This document shows positions 53,431 through 62,342 of a stretch of 64,000 nucleotides of DNA, piece by piece. Origin of the DNA: Mesorhizobium sp. (lineage in GTDB: Bacteria; Pseudomonadota; Alphaproteobacteria; Rhizobiales; Rhizobiaceae); NCBI RefSeq assembly GCF_024710845.1, contig NZ_JANJTZ010000004.1, positions 1 to 64,000 on the forward strand, written 5' to 3'. Within the stretch, counting starts at the first letter, position 1, and each line of letters begins with the position of its first letter. Under the pieces are notes generated by a model. That model ran no database searches and was not told where the DNA came from. It saw nothing but the letters and a program-made list of their open reading frames with translations. The position numbers and the translations under genes were made by a program.

Positions 53431-54465
53431 TCAGCCGACCTTCTTGCGGATGTCGGCCGTGGCTTCGAGGATCGACAGCGTCATGATGTCGTCGACCGTC
53501 GGAACCGTACCCTTGAACTGGCCGAGATCGGCATAGGTCTTCAGCTGCGCCTCCCAGTTCGCGCGGTTCATCGTGCCCCAGCCGTCGGCCTTGGTCGTTT
53601 CTCCGAAGCTGAACTCCAGCACCGGCTTGACGGCTTCGAGTTCGCTCGCCTTGTCGAGGTTCGGATAGGCCTCGACCAGCATCCCGACGGCCTCTTCCGG
53701 ATTGTCCTTGGCATAGCCCCAGCCCATCGCGGAACCGGCGATGAACTTGGCCAGAACGTCGGGCGTCTCGGCAATGGCCTTGTCGGTGGCGAAGTAGACG
53801 TTGGCGTAGAGCTGGATGCCCGTGTCCCACAGCATCATGTCGACGCGGTCGTCACCGAGAATCTTGAGCGCATTTGTGTTGGTGAGCCAGCCCGTGACCG
53901 CCTGCGCCTGGCCGGTGATCAGCTGGTTCATGTCGGCGCCCATGTTGACCAGCGTCACCTGGTCTTCGGCGATGCCGTTCTTGGCGAGCAGAGCGCGCGC
54001 CAGGATGTAGGCAGTCGGCTGGGTCGCGATCGTCTTGCCGATCATGTCCTTCGGCTCGCGGATCGGGTCCTTGGCGAGCGAGAAATAAGTAAAGGGGTGC
54101 TTCTGGTAGCCGCCGGCGATCGCCTTGATGGGGATGCCCGCGGAGCGGGCGAGCATAACCGAGGGACTCGACGAGGTCTGGCCGATCATGGCCTGGCCCG
54201 ACGCCACGCTCGCCACGCCGTCGACGTTGGGACCGCCGGGCGTGATCTGGAGTTCCACGCCCTGTTCGGCGTAGAAGCCCTTCTTCATGGCGACGACTTC
54301 GCCGAGGATGCCGTTGGAGGCGAGCCAGCCGAGCTGCATCACCACCTTGGCGGGCGACTGGGCGCCGGCCCGGGTGACGCTGATCAGGCTGTGGGTGGCC
54401 GCGACGCCGCCGATGGCCGCTGCTGCCTGGAGGAATTCACGACGCGTTTGCAATGGATGAGGCAT
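53431..54465 (-). CDS. ABC transporter substrate-binding protein (NMT1-like) with Tat-type signal, second system
   Basis: A 344-residue binding protein. The start at 54465 (MPHPLQTRREFLQ) places a twin-arginine motif RREFLQ ahead of a hydrophobic core, with cleavage near SVTRAGA, so it may be Tat-exported. The mature part begins KVVMQLGWLASNGILGEVVAMKKGFYAEQGVE, typical of the NMT1/SsuA class. A longer frame upstream is not homologous. The 264-base gap to the next gene (54466-54729) probably holds this operon's promoter; I see no other gene in it. Confidence 0.88.
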   Translation of the reverse strand: MPHPLQTRREFLQAAAAIGGVAATHSLISVTRAGAQSPAKVVMQLGWLASNGILGEVVAMKKGFYAEQGVELQITPGGPNVDGVASVASGQAMIGQTSSSPSVMLARSAGIPIKAIAGGYQKHPFTYFSLAKDPIREPKDMIGKTIATQPTAYILARALLAKNGIAEDQVTLVNMGADMNQLITGQAQAVTGWLTNTNALKILGDDRVDMMLWDTGIQLYANVYFATDKAIAETPDVLAKFIAGSAMGWGYAKDNPEEAVGMLVEAYPNLDKASELEAVKPVLEFSFGETTKADGWGTMNRANWEAQLKTYADLGQFKGTVPTVDDIMTLSILEATADIRKKVG

Positions 54466-54729
54466 GTCCGGGTCTCCCGTTGGTGGGCCGTGGCGCGTTC
54501 CCTTTGCGTCCTGTTTTGTCCAGCCCCAGATGAAATGATGATCCCAACCATCGTTCGAATAAAGAAGAATGATTCGGCTTGGCCGCTGCCGTTTCGGCAA
54601 CGCTGCCGCCACGGCGAGCTGCGCGCGACGACATAGCCGATGTAGGGCAATGGCGAGCTAACGCCTGCGCCTCGGCGGCGGCCCACAGGGTCATCGGAAG
54701 CTGGCTTGAAGATGTCTCGCCGCGCCGCT

Positions 54730-55251
54730 TTAGCGGGCGTCGGCCTGATCGAGCAGCGCAAGCAGTCCCTGCAGCAGCGCGGTGGGCGACGGCGGGTTGC
54801 CGGGGATATGGAGATCGACGGGCACCACGTCTCCCACCCCGCCCGCCACCGCATAGCTGCCGGCGAAAGCGCCGCCATCGAAAGCCTCGTCGCCGACGGC
54901 CACGACCCATTTCGGGCTGGGCGTCGCGGCAAAGGTCCGCTCCAGCGCCTGACGCATGTTCTTCGTGACGGGACCCGTCACCAGCAGTACGTCGGCGTGC
55001 CTCGGCGAGGCAACGAAACGGATGCCGAAGCGCTCGATGTCGTAGAAGGCATTGTTGAGCGCGTGGATCTCCAGTTCGCTATCGTTGCTCGATCCTGCAT
55101 CGACCTCGCGAATCGACAAGCTGCGGCCCAGCCGCTTTCGCGCCTTCCGGGCGACCGCGTCGGCGAGCTGGTCGATCGCATCGCCATCCGCGGATGGCCG
55201 CGCCTCGGTCAGGATGGGCTTGAGCAGGGCTTCGAAGAGCAGCTTGCGCAT
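54730..55251 (-). CDS. HyfI/NuoB-like small subunit with no cysteine (Ehr complex)
   Basis: A 173-residue protein of the NuoB/HycG/HyfI family, normally the [4Fe-4S] (N2-type) subunit that passes electrons to the catalytic subunit. Compared with the family, GSCNGCE reads GSSNDSE, the mid GACGNSGG block reads GDEAFDGG and IPGCPP reads IPGNPP; the whole protein contains no cysteine, so no cluster can bind. The fold-specific ERFGIRFVASPRHADVLLVTGPVT and VPVDLHIPGNPP are otherwise intact. It starts with a one-base overlap with the large-subunit stop. It probably keeps only a structural role in the complex. Confidence 0.85.
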   Translation of the reverse strand: MRKLLFEALLKPILTEARPSADGDAIDQLADAVARKARKRLGRSLSIREVDAGSSNDSELEIHALNNAFYDIERFGIRFVASPRHADVLLVTGPVTKNMRQALERTFAATPSPKWVVAVGDEAFDGGAFAGSYAVAGGVGDVVPVDLHIPGNPPSPTALLQGLLALLDQADAR

Positions 55252-56765
55252 CAGAGATCGTGGCCCGAATAGGAGCAGTTGAAGGATTTGTTGCAGAGCG
55301 GGAAATCAGCAACGATGTTGCCCTCGATCACCGCTTCCAACAGCGGCCACTGGAACCATGACGGATCGCGCGGATGGCACCGCTCCACCAGGCCGTCCGC
55401 ACCGATCCTCAGCCACACTAGCACGTCGCCGCGGAAGCCCTCGACCATCGCCGCCGCCTCGACAGGCGTCCCGGGCGACGCAATCTCGACCCGCAGCGGG
55501 CCTTCCGGCATCAGCTCGAGGATCTGGTCGATCAGCGACAGGCTCTGTTCGACTTCCTTGATGCGCACCCACACGCGCGCGTTGACGTCGCCCTCCTGCA
55601 TCACCGGTACCTCGAAGGTCAGCCGGTCGTAAGGTGCATAGGGCAATGCCCGCCTCGTATCGAAGGCACGGCCCGAAGCCCGGCCGACATAGCCGCCGGC
55701 GCCGAACTGCCGGGCCAGCTCCGGTTTGAGGATGCCGGTGCCGACCGTCCTGTCCTGCAGCGAGGCGGTGTTGTCGTAGAGGTCGATCAGTGCCGGTAGC
55801 CTCGCGCGGATTTCCTTGACGAGCGACGCGATGGCGGCGGCGCCGGCCGGCTCCAGATCGCAGGCGACCCCGCCCGGCACGATGCGGTCGCGCATCATCC
55901 GGTGGCCGAAGCTCGCTTCCGCCGCGCGCAGCACACGCTCGCGCAATACGGCGCAATGGGCGAGCATCAGCGCGAAGGCGGCGTCGTTGCAGATCGCACC
56001 GAAGTCGCCGAGATGGTTGGCGGAACGTTCGAGCTCCGCCATCAGGGCGCGCAGGAAGACAGCGCGCGGCGGCGCCTCGATACCGAGTGCAGCCTCCGCC
56101 GCCCGCGCGAAGGCGAACGCATAGGCGACCGTGCTGTCGCCCGACACGCGGCCGGCGAGCTCGGCGGCCCGCGCAAGGGTCGCGCCCTGCATCAGTCCCT
56201 CGATCCCCTTGTGGACGTAACCCAGCCGCGCTTCGAGGCGAACCACGGTTTCCCCGTTCGCGGTGAAGCGGAAATGGCCGGGCTCGATGATGCCGGCGTG
56301 CACGGGACCGACCGGGATCTGGTGCAGGCTCTCGCCCTCGACGGGGAGGAACGCGTATGGCACGCCGTCGGCCGGCGCCGGCTCGCAGGCGCCGAGCGGG
56401 AAGCGCACGCCCCAGCGCCCGTGGTCGAGCCAGGGGCGAAGGTCCAGCGCGCCTTCCGGCACGAGGCCGAACAGATCGTGCGCGGTGCGCTCCGGCCTGA
56501 TCGCAGGCGGATGCAGACGTCCAACCGACGGGAAGGTGAGATCCGGGCAGGCGAGCGTCAGCACGGCGGCCTTGCCGGCTTCCTCCGCCAGCACCGCCAT
56601 ATGGATGGCGGCCTTCTCCCCCCACAGACCGGCAAAAATGAGCCGACCCTGGGCAAGCGCTTCCCCTGCCCGCGTCCAGCCGTCACGGTCGACTTCGAAG
56701 CGCGGCCAGCCGTGGTGGTGTTCCGCCCTCTTTCCCTCGACAATTCCTTCCCAGATGTCCGTCAT
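55251..56765 (-). CDS. HyfG/HycE-like large subunit lacking NiFe ligands (Ehr complex)
   Basis: A 504-residue fusion-type large subunit (a NuoC-like N-terminal domain to about residue 150, then NuoD/HycE-like). The first metal motif RVCGIC of hydrogenases reads RVSGDS, and the C-terminal motif PCYSCTDR reads CSYSGHDL, so all four Ni-Fe cysteines are replaced. The rest of the scaffold (HQIPVGPVHAGIIEPGHFRF, GYVHKGIEGLMQG, ELERSANHLGD) is well conserved. It cannot be a NiFe hydrogenase as written. The start at 56765 gives MTDIWEG; upstream frame is spurious. Confidence 0.87.
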   Translation of the reverse strand: MTDIWEGIVEGKRAEHHHGWPRFEVDRDGWTRAGEALAQGRLIFAGLWGEKAAIHMAVLAEEAGKAAVLTLACPDLTFPSVGRLHPPAIRPERTAHDLFGLVPEGALDLRPWLDHGRWGVRFPLGACEPAPADGVPYAFLPVEGESLHQIPVGPVHAGIIEPGHFRFTANGETVVRLEARLGYVHKGIEGLMQGATLARAAELAGRVSGDSTVAYAFAFARAAEAALGIEAPPRAVFLRALMAELERSANHLGDFGAICNDAAFALMLAHCAVLRERVLRAAEASFGHRMMRDRIVPGGVACDLEPAGAAAIASLVKEIRARLPALIDLYDNTASLQDRTVGTGILKPELARQFGAGGYVGRASGRAFDTRRALPYAPYDRLTFEVPVMQEGDVNARVWVRIKEVEQSLSLIDQILELMPEGPLRVEIASPGTPVEAAAMVEGFRGDVLVWLRIGADGLVERCHPRDPSWFQWPLLEAVIEGNIVADFPLCNKSFNCSYSGHDL

Positions 56766-56781
56766 CGCGTGTCTCCCGCGC

Positions 56782-58233
56782 TCAGCCGAGAAGCCGGGCG
56801 ACATGCTGGAACCAGCCGACCAGCGGCGGCGGCAGGTAGAGGCCCGCGCCGAGAACCAGGATGAGATGCGCGTAGATCGGCAGGTAGGACGCATTCGACG
56901 GCGCCGTGCTGCCGGTCGGCTCGCCAAACGCGATGCCGGTTCCGCGCAGGATGAGGGCACCGAAGGCGACGAGCAGGCCGAAGACCAGCGGGATCGCCAG
57001 CAGCGGCTGGGTGGCGAACGTCGAGGATACGATGAGGAATTCGCTCATGAAGACGCCGAGCGGCGGCAGGCCGGCGATGGCGACGACGCCCACCAGGAAG
57101 GCCCAGCCGAGGCCCGGATGGGTCTCGGTCAACCCCCTGATGTCGGCGATCTTCTGCGTTCCCTTGATCTGCGCGATGTGTCCAACGGCGTAGAAGATCG
57201 CCGACTTGGTCAGGCTATGCATCACCATGTGCAGCAGGCCGGCGAAATTGGCGAGCGGTCCGCCCATGCCGAAGGCGAAGACGATGATGCCCATATGCTC
57301 GATCGAGGAATAGGCGAACATGCGTTTGATGTCGCGCCGGCGGTAGAGCATGAACGCGGCGAAGATCAGCGACGTCAGCCCCATCGTGATCATCAGCGGT
57401 CCGGGAGCGATGGCGTCCGGGCTGGCGGCGAGCAGGATCTTGAACCGCAGCACGACATAGAGCGCAACGTTGAGCAGCAGTCCCGACAGCACCGCCGAAA
57501 TAGGCGTCGGACCTTCGGCATGCGCGTCGGGCAGCCAGGCGTGCAGCGGCGCCAATCCGACCTTGGTCCCGTAGCCGAGCAGCAGGAAGACGAAGGCGAC
57601 GTTGAGCAGCGCCGGATCGAAGTCGGCCGCCTTCTCGACCAGCAGCGTCCACACCATCGCGTCGTGGCCCTCGCCGATGACCGGCCGCGCCGCCATGTAG
57701 ACGAGGATGGTGCCGAACAGCGCCAGCGCGATGCCGACACTGCCGAGGATGAAATATTTCCACGCCGCCTCGAGCGCCTCATGGGTACGGTAGATGCCGA
57801 CCATCACCACTGTGCTCAGCGTCGCCAGTTCCACCGCCACCCACATCAGTCCGATATTGTTCGACACGAACGCCAGATTCATGCCGAACATCATGATCTG
57901 ATACATGGCGTGGTAGAAACGCAGATTGGCGGCGGTCAGCCGGCCGGTCTCCAGTTCATGCCCGACATAGCTCGCGCTGAAGATGCTCGCGGTGAGGCCA
58001 ACGAAGGCGTTGAGCACGATGAAGACGATGTTGAGATCGTCGACGAAGAGATATTCGCCTGGCACCGGCCGCTCGATGACGAACAGCGACAGCGCGGCGA
58101 CAAAGGTCAGGAGGCTCGCCGCCACGTTCAGTTGCGCGGTGACCCGGTAGCTCGGCAGCAGCGCCAGCACGATCGCAGCGACGATCGGGATGACGAGAAC
58201 GGCCGTCTCCGCCTGGAAGCCCGCCGCGATCAT
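56782..58233 (-). CDS. HyfF-like antiporter/NuoN-type membrane subunit (Ehr complex)
   Basis: A 483-residue hydrophobic protein of the Mrp-antiporter/NuoN/HyfF family with about 14 transmembrane segments. Conserved blocks include NIGLMWVAVELATLSTVVMVGIYRTHEALEAAWKYFILGSVGIALALFG and the lysine-containing GYGTKVGLAPLHAWLPDAHAEGPTPISAVLSG. Such subunits carry the proton or ion channel. Starts with a four-base overlap with the HyfE-like gene. Confidence 0.9.
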   Translation of the reverse strand: MIAAGFQAETAVLVIPIVAAIVLALLPSYRVTAQLNVAASLLTFVAALSLFVIERPVPGEYLFVDDLNIVFIVLNAFVGLTASIFSASYVGHELETGRLTAANLRFYHAMYQIMMFGMNLAFVSNNIGLMWVAVELATLSTVVMVGIYRTHEALEAAWKYFILGSVGIALALFGTILVYMAARPVIGEGHDAMVWTLLVEKAADFDPALLNVAFVFLLLGYGTKVGLAPLHAWLPDAHAEGPTPISAVLSGLLLNVALYVVLRFKILLAASPDAIAPGPLMITMGLTSLIFAAFMLYRRRDIKRMFAYSSIEHMGIIVFAFGMGGPLANFAGLLHMVMHSLTKSAIFYAVGHIAQIKGTQKIADIRGLTETHPGLGWAFLVGVVAIAGLPPLGVFMSEFLIVSSTFATQPLLAIPLVFGLLVAFGALILRGTGIAFGEPTGSTAPSNASYLPIYAHLILVLGAGLYLPPPLVGWFQHVARLLG

Positions 58234-58892
58234 CGCCGCTCCCCTCTGAAATCGTCGAGCGCAGCGATGTCGACCGTGTCGAACCGCTCGCGGATACGGA
58301 ACAGGAAGATGCCGATCACGACGAAGGCGATAACGATTGAAAAGGCGACGCTGATCTCGACCACCAGCGGCATGCCCTTGGCGCCGGTCGCTGCGAGCAC
58401 CAGCCCGTTCTCAAGCGCCATGAAGCCGACCACCTGGCCGATGGCATTGCGGCGCGTGACCATGACAAGCAGGCCGAGCAGCAGCACGGAGAGCGCGAAG
58501 GCGAGATCCTCGCGCGCGAGCGGATCCGCGTCGGGGGTCACCCGCAGCATCACCACCATCGACAGCGCGACCAGGCCAATTCCGGCAAGCATGGTCATGC
58601 CGATGCCGACCACGGTCTCGATGTCGCGATGAATGCCGAGCCGCAGGATGATGCGATGCAGCGCAATCGGAATGACGCCGGCCTTGAAGACGAGCGCGAT
58701 CGCCGCCGTGACATAGAGGTGCGGCGCGTCCTGGACATAGGCCTGCCAGGCGACTGACAGCGACAGCACCAGCGCGTGCAGCGCATAGACGTTGAGCAGC
58801 GCGTAGAGCCGGTCCTGGTAGAGCAGCATGAACGACACCAGCACCAGTCCGCCGGCCAGCATATGCGCGATGTCGAAGGTGAGGCCGTTCAT
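58230..58892 (-). CDS. HyfE-like membrane subunit (Ehr complex)
   Basis: A 220-residue membrane protein of the HyfE family, with a NuoK-like region (VGFMALENGLVLAATGAKGMPLVVEISVAFSIVIAFVVIGIFLFRIRERFDTVD) at the C-terminus. The glutamates in MALENG and VEISVAF align with the membrane acidic residues of NuoK. It directly follows the HyfC-like gene with no spacer. Confidence 0.88.
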   Translation of the reverse strand: MNGLTFDIAHMLAGGLVLVSFMLLYQDRLYALLNVYALHALVLSLSVAWQAYVQDAPHLYVTAAIALVFKAGVIPIALHRIILRLGIHRDIETVVGIGMTMLAGIGLVALSMVVMLRVTPDADPLAREDLAFALSVLLLGLLVMVTRRNAIGQVVGFMALENGLVLAATGAKGMPLVVEISVAFSIVIAFVVIGIFLFRIRERFDTVDIAALDDFRGERR

Positions 58893-59849
58893 CTACAGGC
58901 TCCGCGAGGCGAACAGAAGCAGCGTGCCGAGCAGGCTCAGCATCAGCGCGACGCCGAGGAAGTCGGGAACGCGGAAGACGCGCATCTTGGCGATCGACGT
59001 CTCGAAGAAGGCGAGCAGGAAGCCGCCGACCGCGAGCTTGGCGAGGTAGGCGGTCGCACCCAGCGCGAAGCCGGCGAGCCCCGAGCCCGGCGCCGCGATG
59101 CCCCAGGGCACGAAGACGCAGGCGATCAGCGAGATATAGAGCAGGAGCTTCAGCGAGGCGGCGAATTCGATCATGGCCAGATGCCGGCCCGAATACTCGA
59201 GCACCATCGCCTCGTGCACCATCGTCAGTTCGAGATGCGTCGCCGGGTTGTCGACCGGGATGCGGGCGTTCTCGGCCAGCGCCACCATGACCAGCGCGAT
59301 AAGCGCCATGGCGAGCGAGACGCGCAGGCCGACTTCCGGCGTTGCCAGCACAGCAGCCACCGTGGAAAGCTGCGTCGAGCCGGCGACCAGCGCCAGCGCG
59401 AAGACCGTGAGCAGCATCGCCGGCTCGGCGAGCGAGGCGATCATCACCTCACGCGAGGCGCCGATGCCGCCGAAGCTCGTGCCGACATCCATGCCGGCGA
59501 GCGCCAGGAAGAAGCGCGCGCTGCCCAGCAGCGCTATGATGGCGATCAGGTCCGCCGTCCACGAGAACAGCAGCCCGCCGGCGAAGGTCGGCACGAGCGC
59601 TGCGGCGACCCATGTCGCGGCGAAGATCAGGTAGGGGATGACGCGGAACAGCCACGAGGCGTTCTGCGCCAGCACCACCTCCTTGCGCAAAAGCCGCGCC
59701 AGATCCCGGTAGGGCTGGATCACCGAAGCCCCCTGCCGCCGCAGGAGCCTGGCCTTGACCTTGCGCACGAACCCGGTCAGCAGCGGCGCCAGCGCCAGCA
59801 CGACGGCCATCTGCGCCGCCTGGATCAGGAAAGAGAGGATCAGGTCCAT
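58893..59849 (-). CDS. HyfC/NuoH-like membrane subunit (Ehr complex)
   Basis: A 318-residue NuoH/HyfC/HycD protein with about eight membrane segments. Characteristic features are KARLLRRQGASVIQPYRDLARLLRKEVVL near the start and RIPVDNPATHLELTMVHEAMVLEYSGRHLAMIE, the loop that contacts the peripheral arm. It overlaps the HyfB-like gene end by ten bases. Confidence 0.91.
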   Translation of the reverse strand: MDLILSFLIQAAQMAVVLALAPLLTGFVRKVKARLLRRQGASVIQPYRDLARLLRKEVVLAQNASWLFRVIPYLIFAATWVAAALVPTFAGGLLFSWTADLIAIIALLGSARFFLALAGMDVGTSFGGIGASREVMIASLAEPAMLLTVFALALVAGSTQLSTVAAVLATPEVGLRVSLAMALIALVMVALAENARIPVDNPATHLELTMVHEAMVLEYSGRHLAMIEFAASLKLLLYISLIACVFVPWGIAAPGSGLAGFALGATAYLAKLAVGGFLLAFFETSIAKMRVFRVPDFLGVALMLSLLGTLLLFASRSL

Positions 59850-61855
59850 AGCGCCAGCACCAGGAGCAATGCGACCAGCGCGAGGAAGACGAAGCTGAGA
59901 TAGCGCCGGATCGTCAGGAACTGCAGCCGGTTGAGATACCCCGCCGCGAAGTCGACGGCGCCGGCGATGGGTGCGAAGAGCCAGTCCCAGACGAGGTCGC
60001 GCATCTCGACCGTGTGACGCGCGGGCGCCATGTCGCCCGGCGGCGGCATCTCGACCGTCTCACGCGCCCCGAAGACCAAGGTGCCGAAGACGCGGCGGAT
60101 CGGCTGCGCGAAGCTGCCGCCGGTATACTGGGTCGCCGGGCTGGGCTCCGGAAAACCGCAATCCCATGCCGGCCCGCGACGAAGTTCGTGCGACGCGAAG
60201 CGGTGGACCAGGAACGCCGCGAGCCAGGCGGAGATCGCGATGAAAGCGAAGACCAGAAGGCCGTTGTAGGAACTGCGGCCTTCGGCGATCGGCACGATCG
60301 ACAGCCAGGCGTCGCCGGTCTGGCTGGGCATCGTTCCGCCGACGAGCGCTTGCGTGATCGGAGCGAGGCCGTCGATGACGAAGCCCGGCAGGATGCCGGC
60401 GAGCAGGCAGAGCGCGGCGAGAACCGCCATTGCCGCGACCGAAAAGCCGTCGACCTCGTGTGCTTGCTCCGCGACGGTCGAGCGGGGTCGGCCGAGGAAC
60501 ACCACGCCGAACGCCCTGACGAAACAGGCGGCGGCGAGCGCCGCGGCCAGCGCGAGCAGCCCGCCCACCGCCGGCACCATGATTTTCAGGCCCCAGCCGG
60601 GAAGACTCGGGCTCTGCAGGATCGCCTGGAAGATCATCCATTCCGAGACGAACCCGTTGAAGGGCGGCAGGGCCGAGATCGCCACGCAGCCTGCCAGGAA
60701 GGCGACGCTGGTCGCCGGCATGCGATGGATGAGCCCGCCGAGCTTGTCCATGTCGCGCTGGCCGGTGGCGGTCAGCACCGCGCCGGCGCCGAAGAACAAG
60801 AGGCTCTTGAACAGGCTGTGGTTGAAGACATGGAACAGCGCGGCGGTGAGCGCGAGCGCCGCCGCCCAGCCCATCCCGTTCGCCTCGAAGGCAAGCGACA
60901 GGCCAAGGCCGGCGAAGATCACGCCGATGTTCTCGATGGTGGAATAGGCGAGCAGGCGCTTGAGGTCGGTCTCCATCAGCGCATGCAGGATGCCGAGCAC
61001 GGCGGTGGCGCCGCCCAGCGCCAGCAGCAGCACGCTCGACCACCAGGCCGGCTCGCCGAGAAGATCGAAGACGACGCGGATGAAGCCGTAGATGGCGACC
61101 TTGGTCATGACGCCGCTCATCAGCGCCGAGACGTGGCTGGGCGCGGCCGGGTGCGCAAGCGGCAGCCAGACATGCAGCGGCGCCAGTCCCGCCTTCGAGC
61201 CGGCGCCGACGAGCATCAGCACCAGCGCCAGCGCGGCGATGGCCGGGGTGCGGTTCGCCGCCCTGATCGAGGCGAACGCGTATTCGCCGCCGGGCCCCGC
61301 CAGCAGGCCAAAGGCCAGCAGCAACGCCATCGTGCCGAACCCGGCCATGAGCAGGTAGACATAGGCCGCCCGCGCATTCGCCGCTTCTCGGTGATGCGCC
61401 AGTACCAGCGCCCATGACGCCAGCGACATGAATTCCCAGGACAGGAGGAAGGTGAAGGCATCGTCGGCCATCACCACCAGGTTCATGCCGGCGAGGAATG
61501 CAGGAAAGAACGGCAGCACGCGGTGCGGCGCATGCTCGTGGCGCCCGTAGCCGAGGCCGTAGATGCTGGCCGATGTGCCGCCCAGATTGACGACGACAAG
61601 GAAGAAGGCGGCGAGCGCGTCGATGCGGAAATGGGCGCCCACCCACGGCAGCCCGAGAGGCAGAACAAGCGGCTCCTTGGACAGGCCGCCGGTAAGCGAC
61701 AGGACCGCGGCGCCGAGCCCAATTGCGGATGCCGCGGCGCAAATTCCATAGACGACCGGCGTCGCCGACGCCGAGCGGGCGATGGCCGTCGCGAGGATCG
61801 CGGCCGCCAACAGGACGCCAACCAGCGGCAGATGGATCATCAGCGCCTGCATCAT
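59840..61855 (-). CDS. HyfB/NuoL-like antiporter subunit (Ehr complex)
   Basis: A 671-residue membrane protein with about 16 hydrophobic segments. Typical blocks are FTFLLSWEFMSLASWALVLAHHREAANARAAYVYLLMAG and the antiporter lysine region GAGSKAGLAPLHVWLPLAHPAAPSHVSALMSGVMTKVAIYG. It is the largest ion-conducting subunit. It is preceded by the XRE gene with a four-base overlap, so the whole set from XRE to HyfI is one transcription unit. Confidence 0.9.
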   Translation of the reverse strand: MMQALMIHLPLVGVLLAAAILATAIARSASATPVVYGICAAASAIGLGAAVLSLTGGLSKEPLVLPLGLPWVGAHFRIDALAAFFLVVVNLGGTSASIYGLGYGRHEHAPHRVLPFFPAFLAGMNLVVMADDAFTFLLSWEFMSLASWALVLAHHREAANARAAYVYLLMAGFGTMALLLAFGLLAGPGGEYAFASIRAANRTPAIAALALVLMLVGAGSKAGLAPLHVWLPLAHPAAPSHVSALMSGVMTKVAIYGFIRVVFDLLGEPAWWSSVLLLALGGATAVLGILHALMETDLKRLLAYSTIENIGVIFAGLGLSLAFEANGMGWAAALALTAALFHVFNHSLFKSLLFFGAGAVLTATGQRDMDKLGGLIHRMPATSVAFLAGCVAISALPPFNGFVSEWMIFQAILQSPSLPGWGLKIMVPAVGGLLALAAALAAACFVRAFGVVFLGRPRSTVAEQAHEVDGFSVAAMAVLAALCLLAGILPGFVIDGLAPITQALVGGTMPSQTGDAWLSIVPIAEGRSSYNGLLVFAFIAISAWLAAFLVHRFASHELRRGPAWDCGFPEPSPATQYTGGSFAQPIRRVFGTLVFGARETVEMPPPGDMAPARHTVEMRDLVWDWLFAPIAGAVDFAAGYLNRLQFLTIRRYLSFVFLALVALLLVLALWT

Positions 61856-62154
61856 CCGCGCCTGTCCGCAACGGCCGGTTCGCCGGAGCGGCCCGCGCCG
61901 TCCTCGGGTCCTGCCTTCAACCGCACGCCGCGCCCGCTCGCCCGGCTGACGGCGCCCTCGCCTATGACCTCGACGCCGGCGGCATCGAGCGCGGCGATGA
62001 GCTTCATCAGCGAATCGACATTGCCGCGGATCGTCCCATCGCTGGCCTCCATGCGCTGGATCGTCGGCACCGAAAGCCCGGACAATTCCGCAAGCCGGCG
62101 CTGGTCGACGCCGAGGAGAGCCCTCGCCGCGCGAAGCTGAGTTGCGGTGATCAC
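61852..62154 (-). CDS. XRE-family helix-turn-helix regulator leading the Ehr operon
   Basis: A 100-residue regulator starting at GTG 62154 (translated as Met). The N-terminal HTH is clear: LRAARALLGVDQRRLAELSGLSVPTIQRMEASDGTIRGN. The C-terminal part is basic and disordered-looking. Its stop overlaps the HyfB start by four bases (ATGA), so it is the first gene of the hyf-like operon and may autoregulate it. The 188-base gap upstream (62155-62342) holds its promoter; I see nothing else in it. Confidence 0.88.
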   Translation of the reverse strand: MITATQLRAARALLGVDQRRLAELSGLSVPTIQRMEASDGTIRGNVDSLMKLIAALDAAGVEVIGEGAVSRASGRGVRLKAGPEDGAGRSGEPAVADRRG

Positions 62155-62342
62155 CGTCCCACCTCTGACCTCAATGCTGAGACATGAACTATGCCGTTCT
62201 GATTCTGCATATCAACGGCAATTTGTCCATTCCTGATGTGCAGAGCATCACAACTGATTGAACAACGATCGCCACTCCCGGTCAGGACGAACCACACCGG
62301 CGGCGGTCGCAAATCGGACAGGAGGTCGAAAGGTGTGACGGT

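Noticed and set aside
54730-56765. A functional hydrogen-evolving or formate-hydrogenlyase NiFe hydrogenase.
   Set aside because: All four Ni-Fe cysteines and all cluster cysteines of the small subunit are replaced, so hydrogen chemistry is not expected.
56263-58632. A 789-codon plus-strand frame across the Ehr genes.
   Set aside because: Antisense shadow of HyfG, HyfF and HyfE-like genes; low-complexity Arg/Gln/Asp-rich translation.
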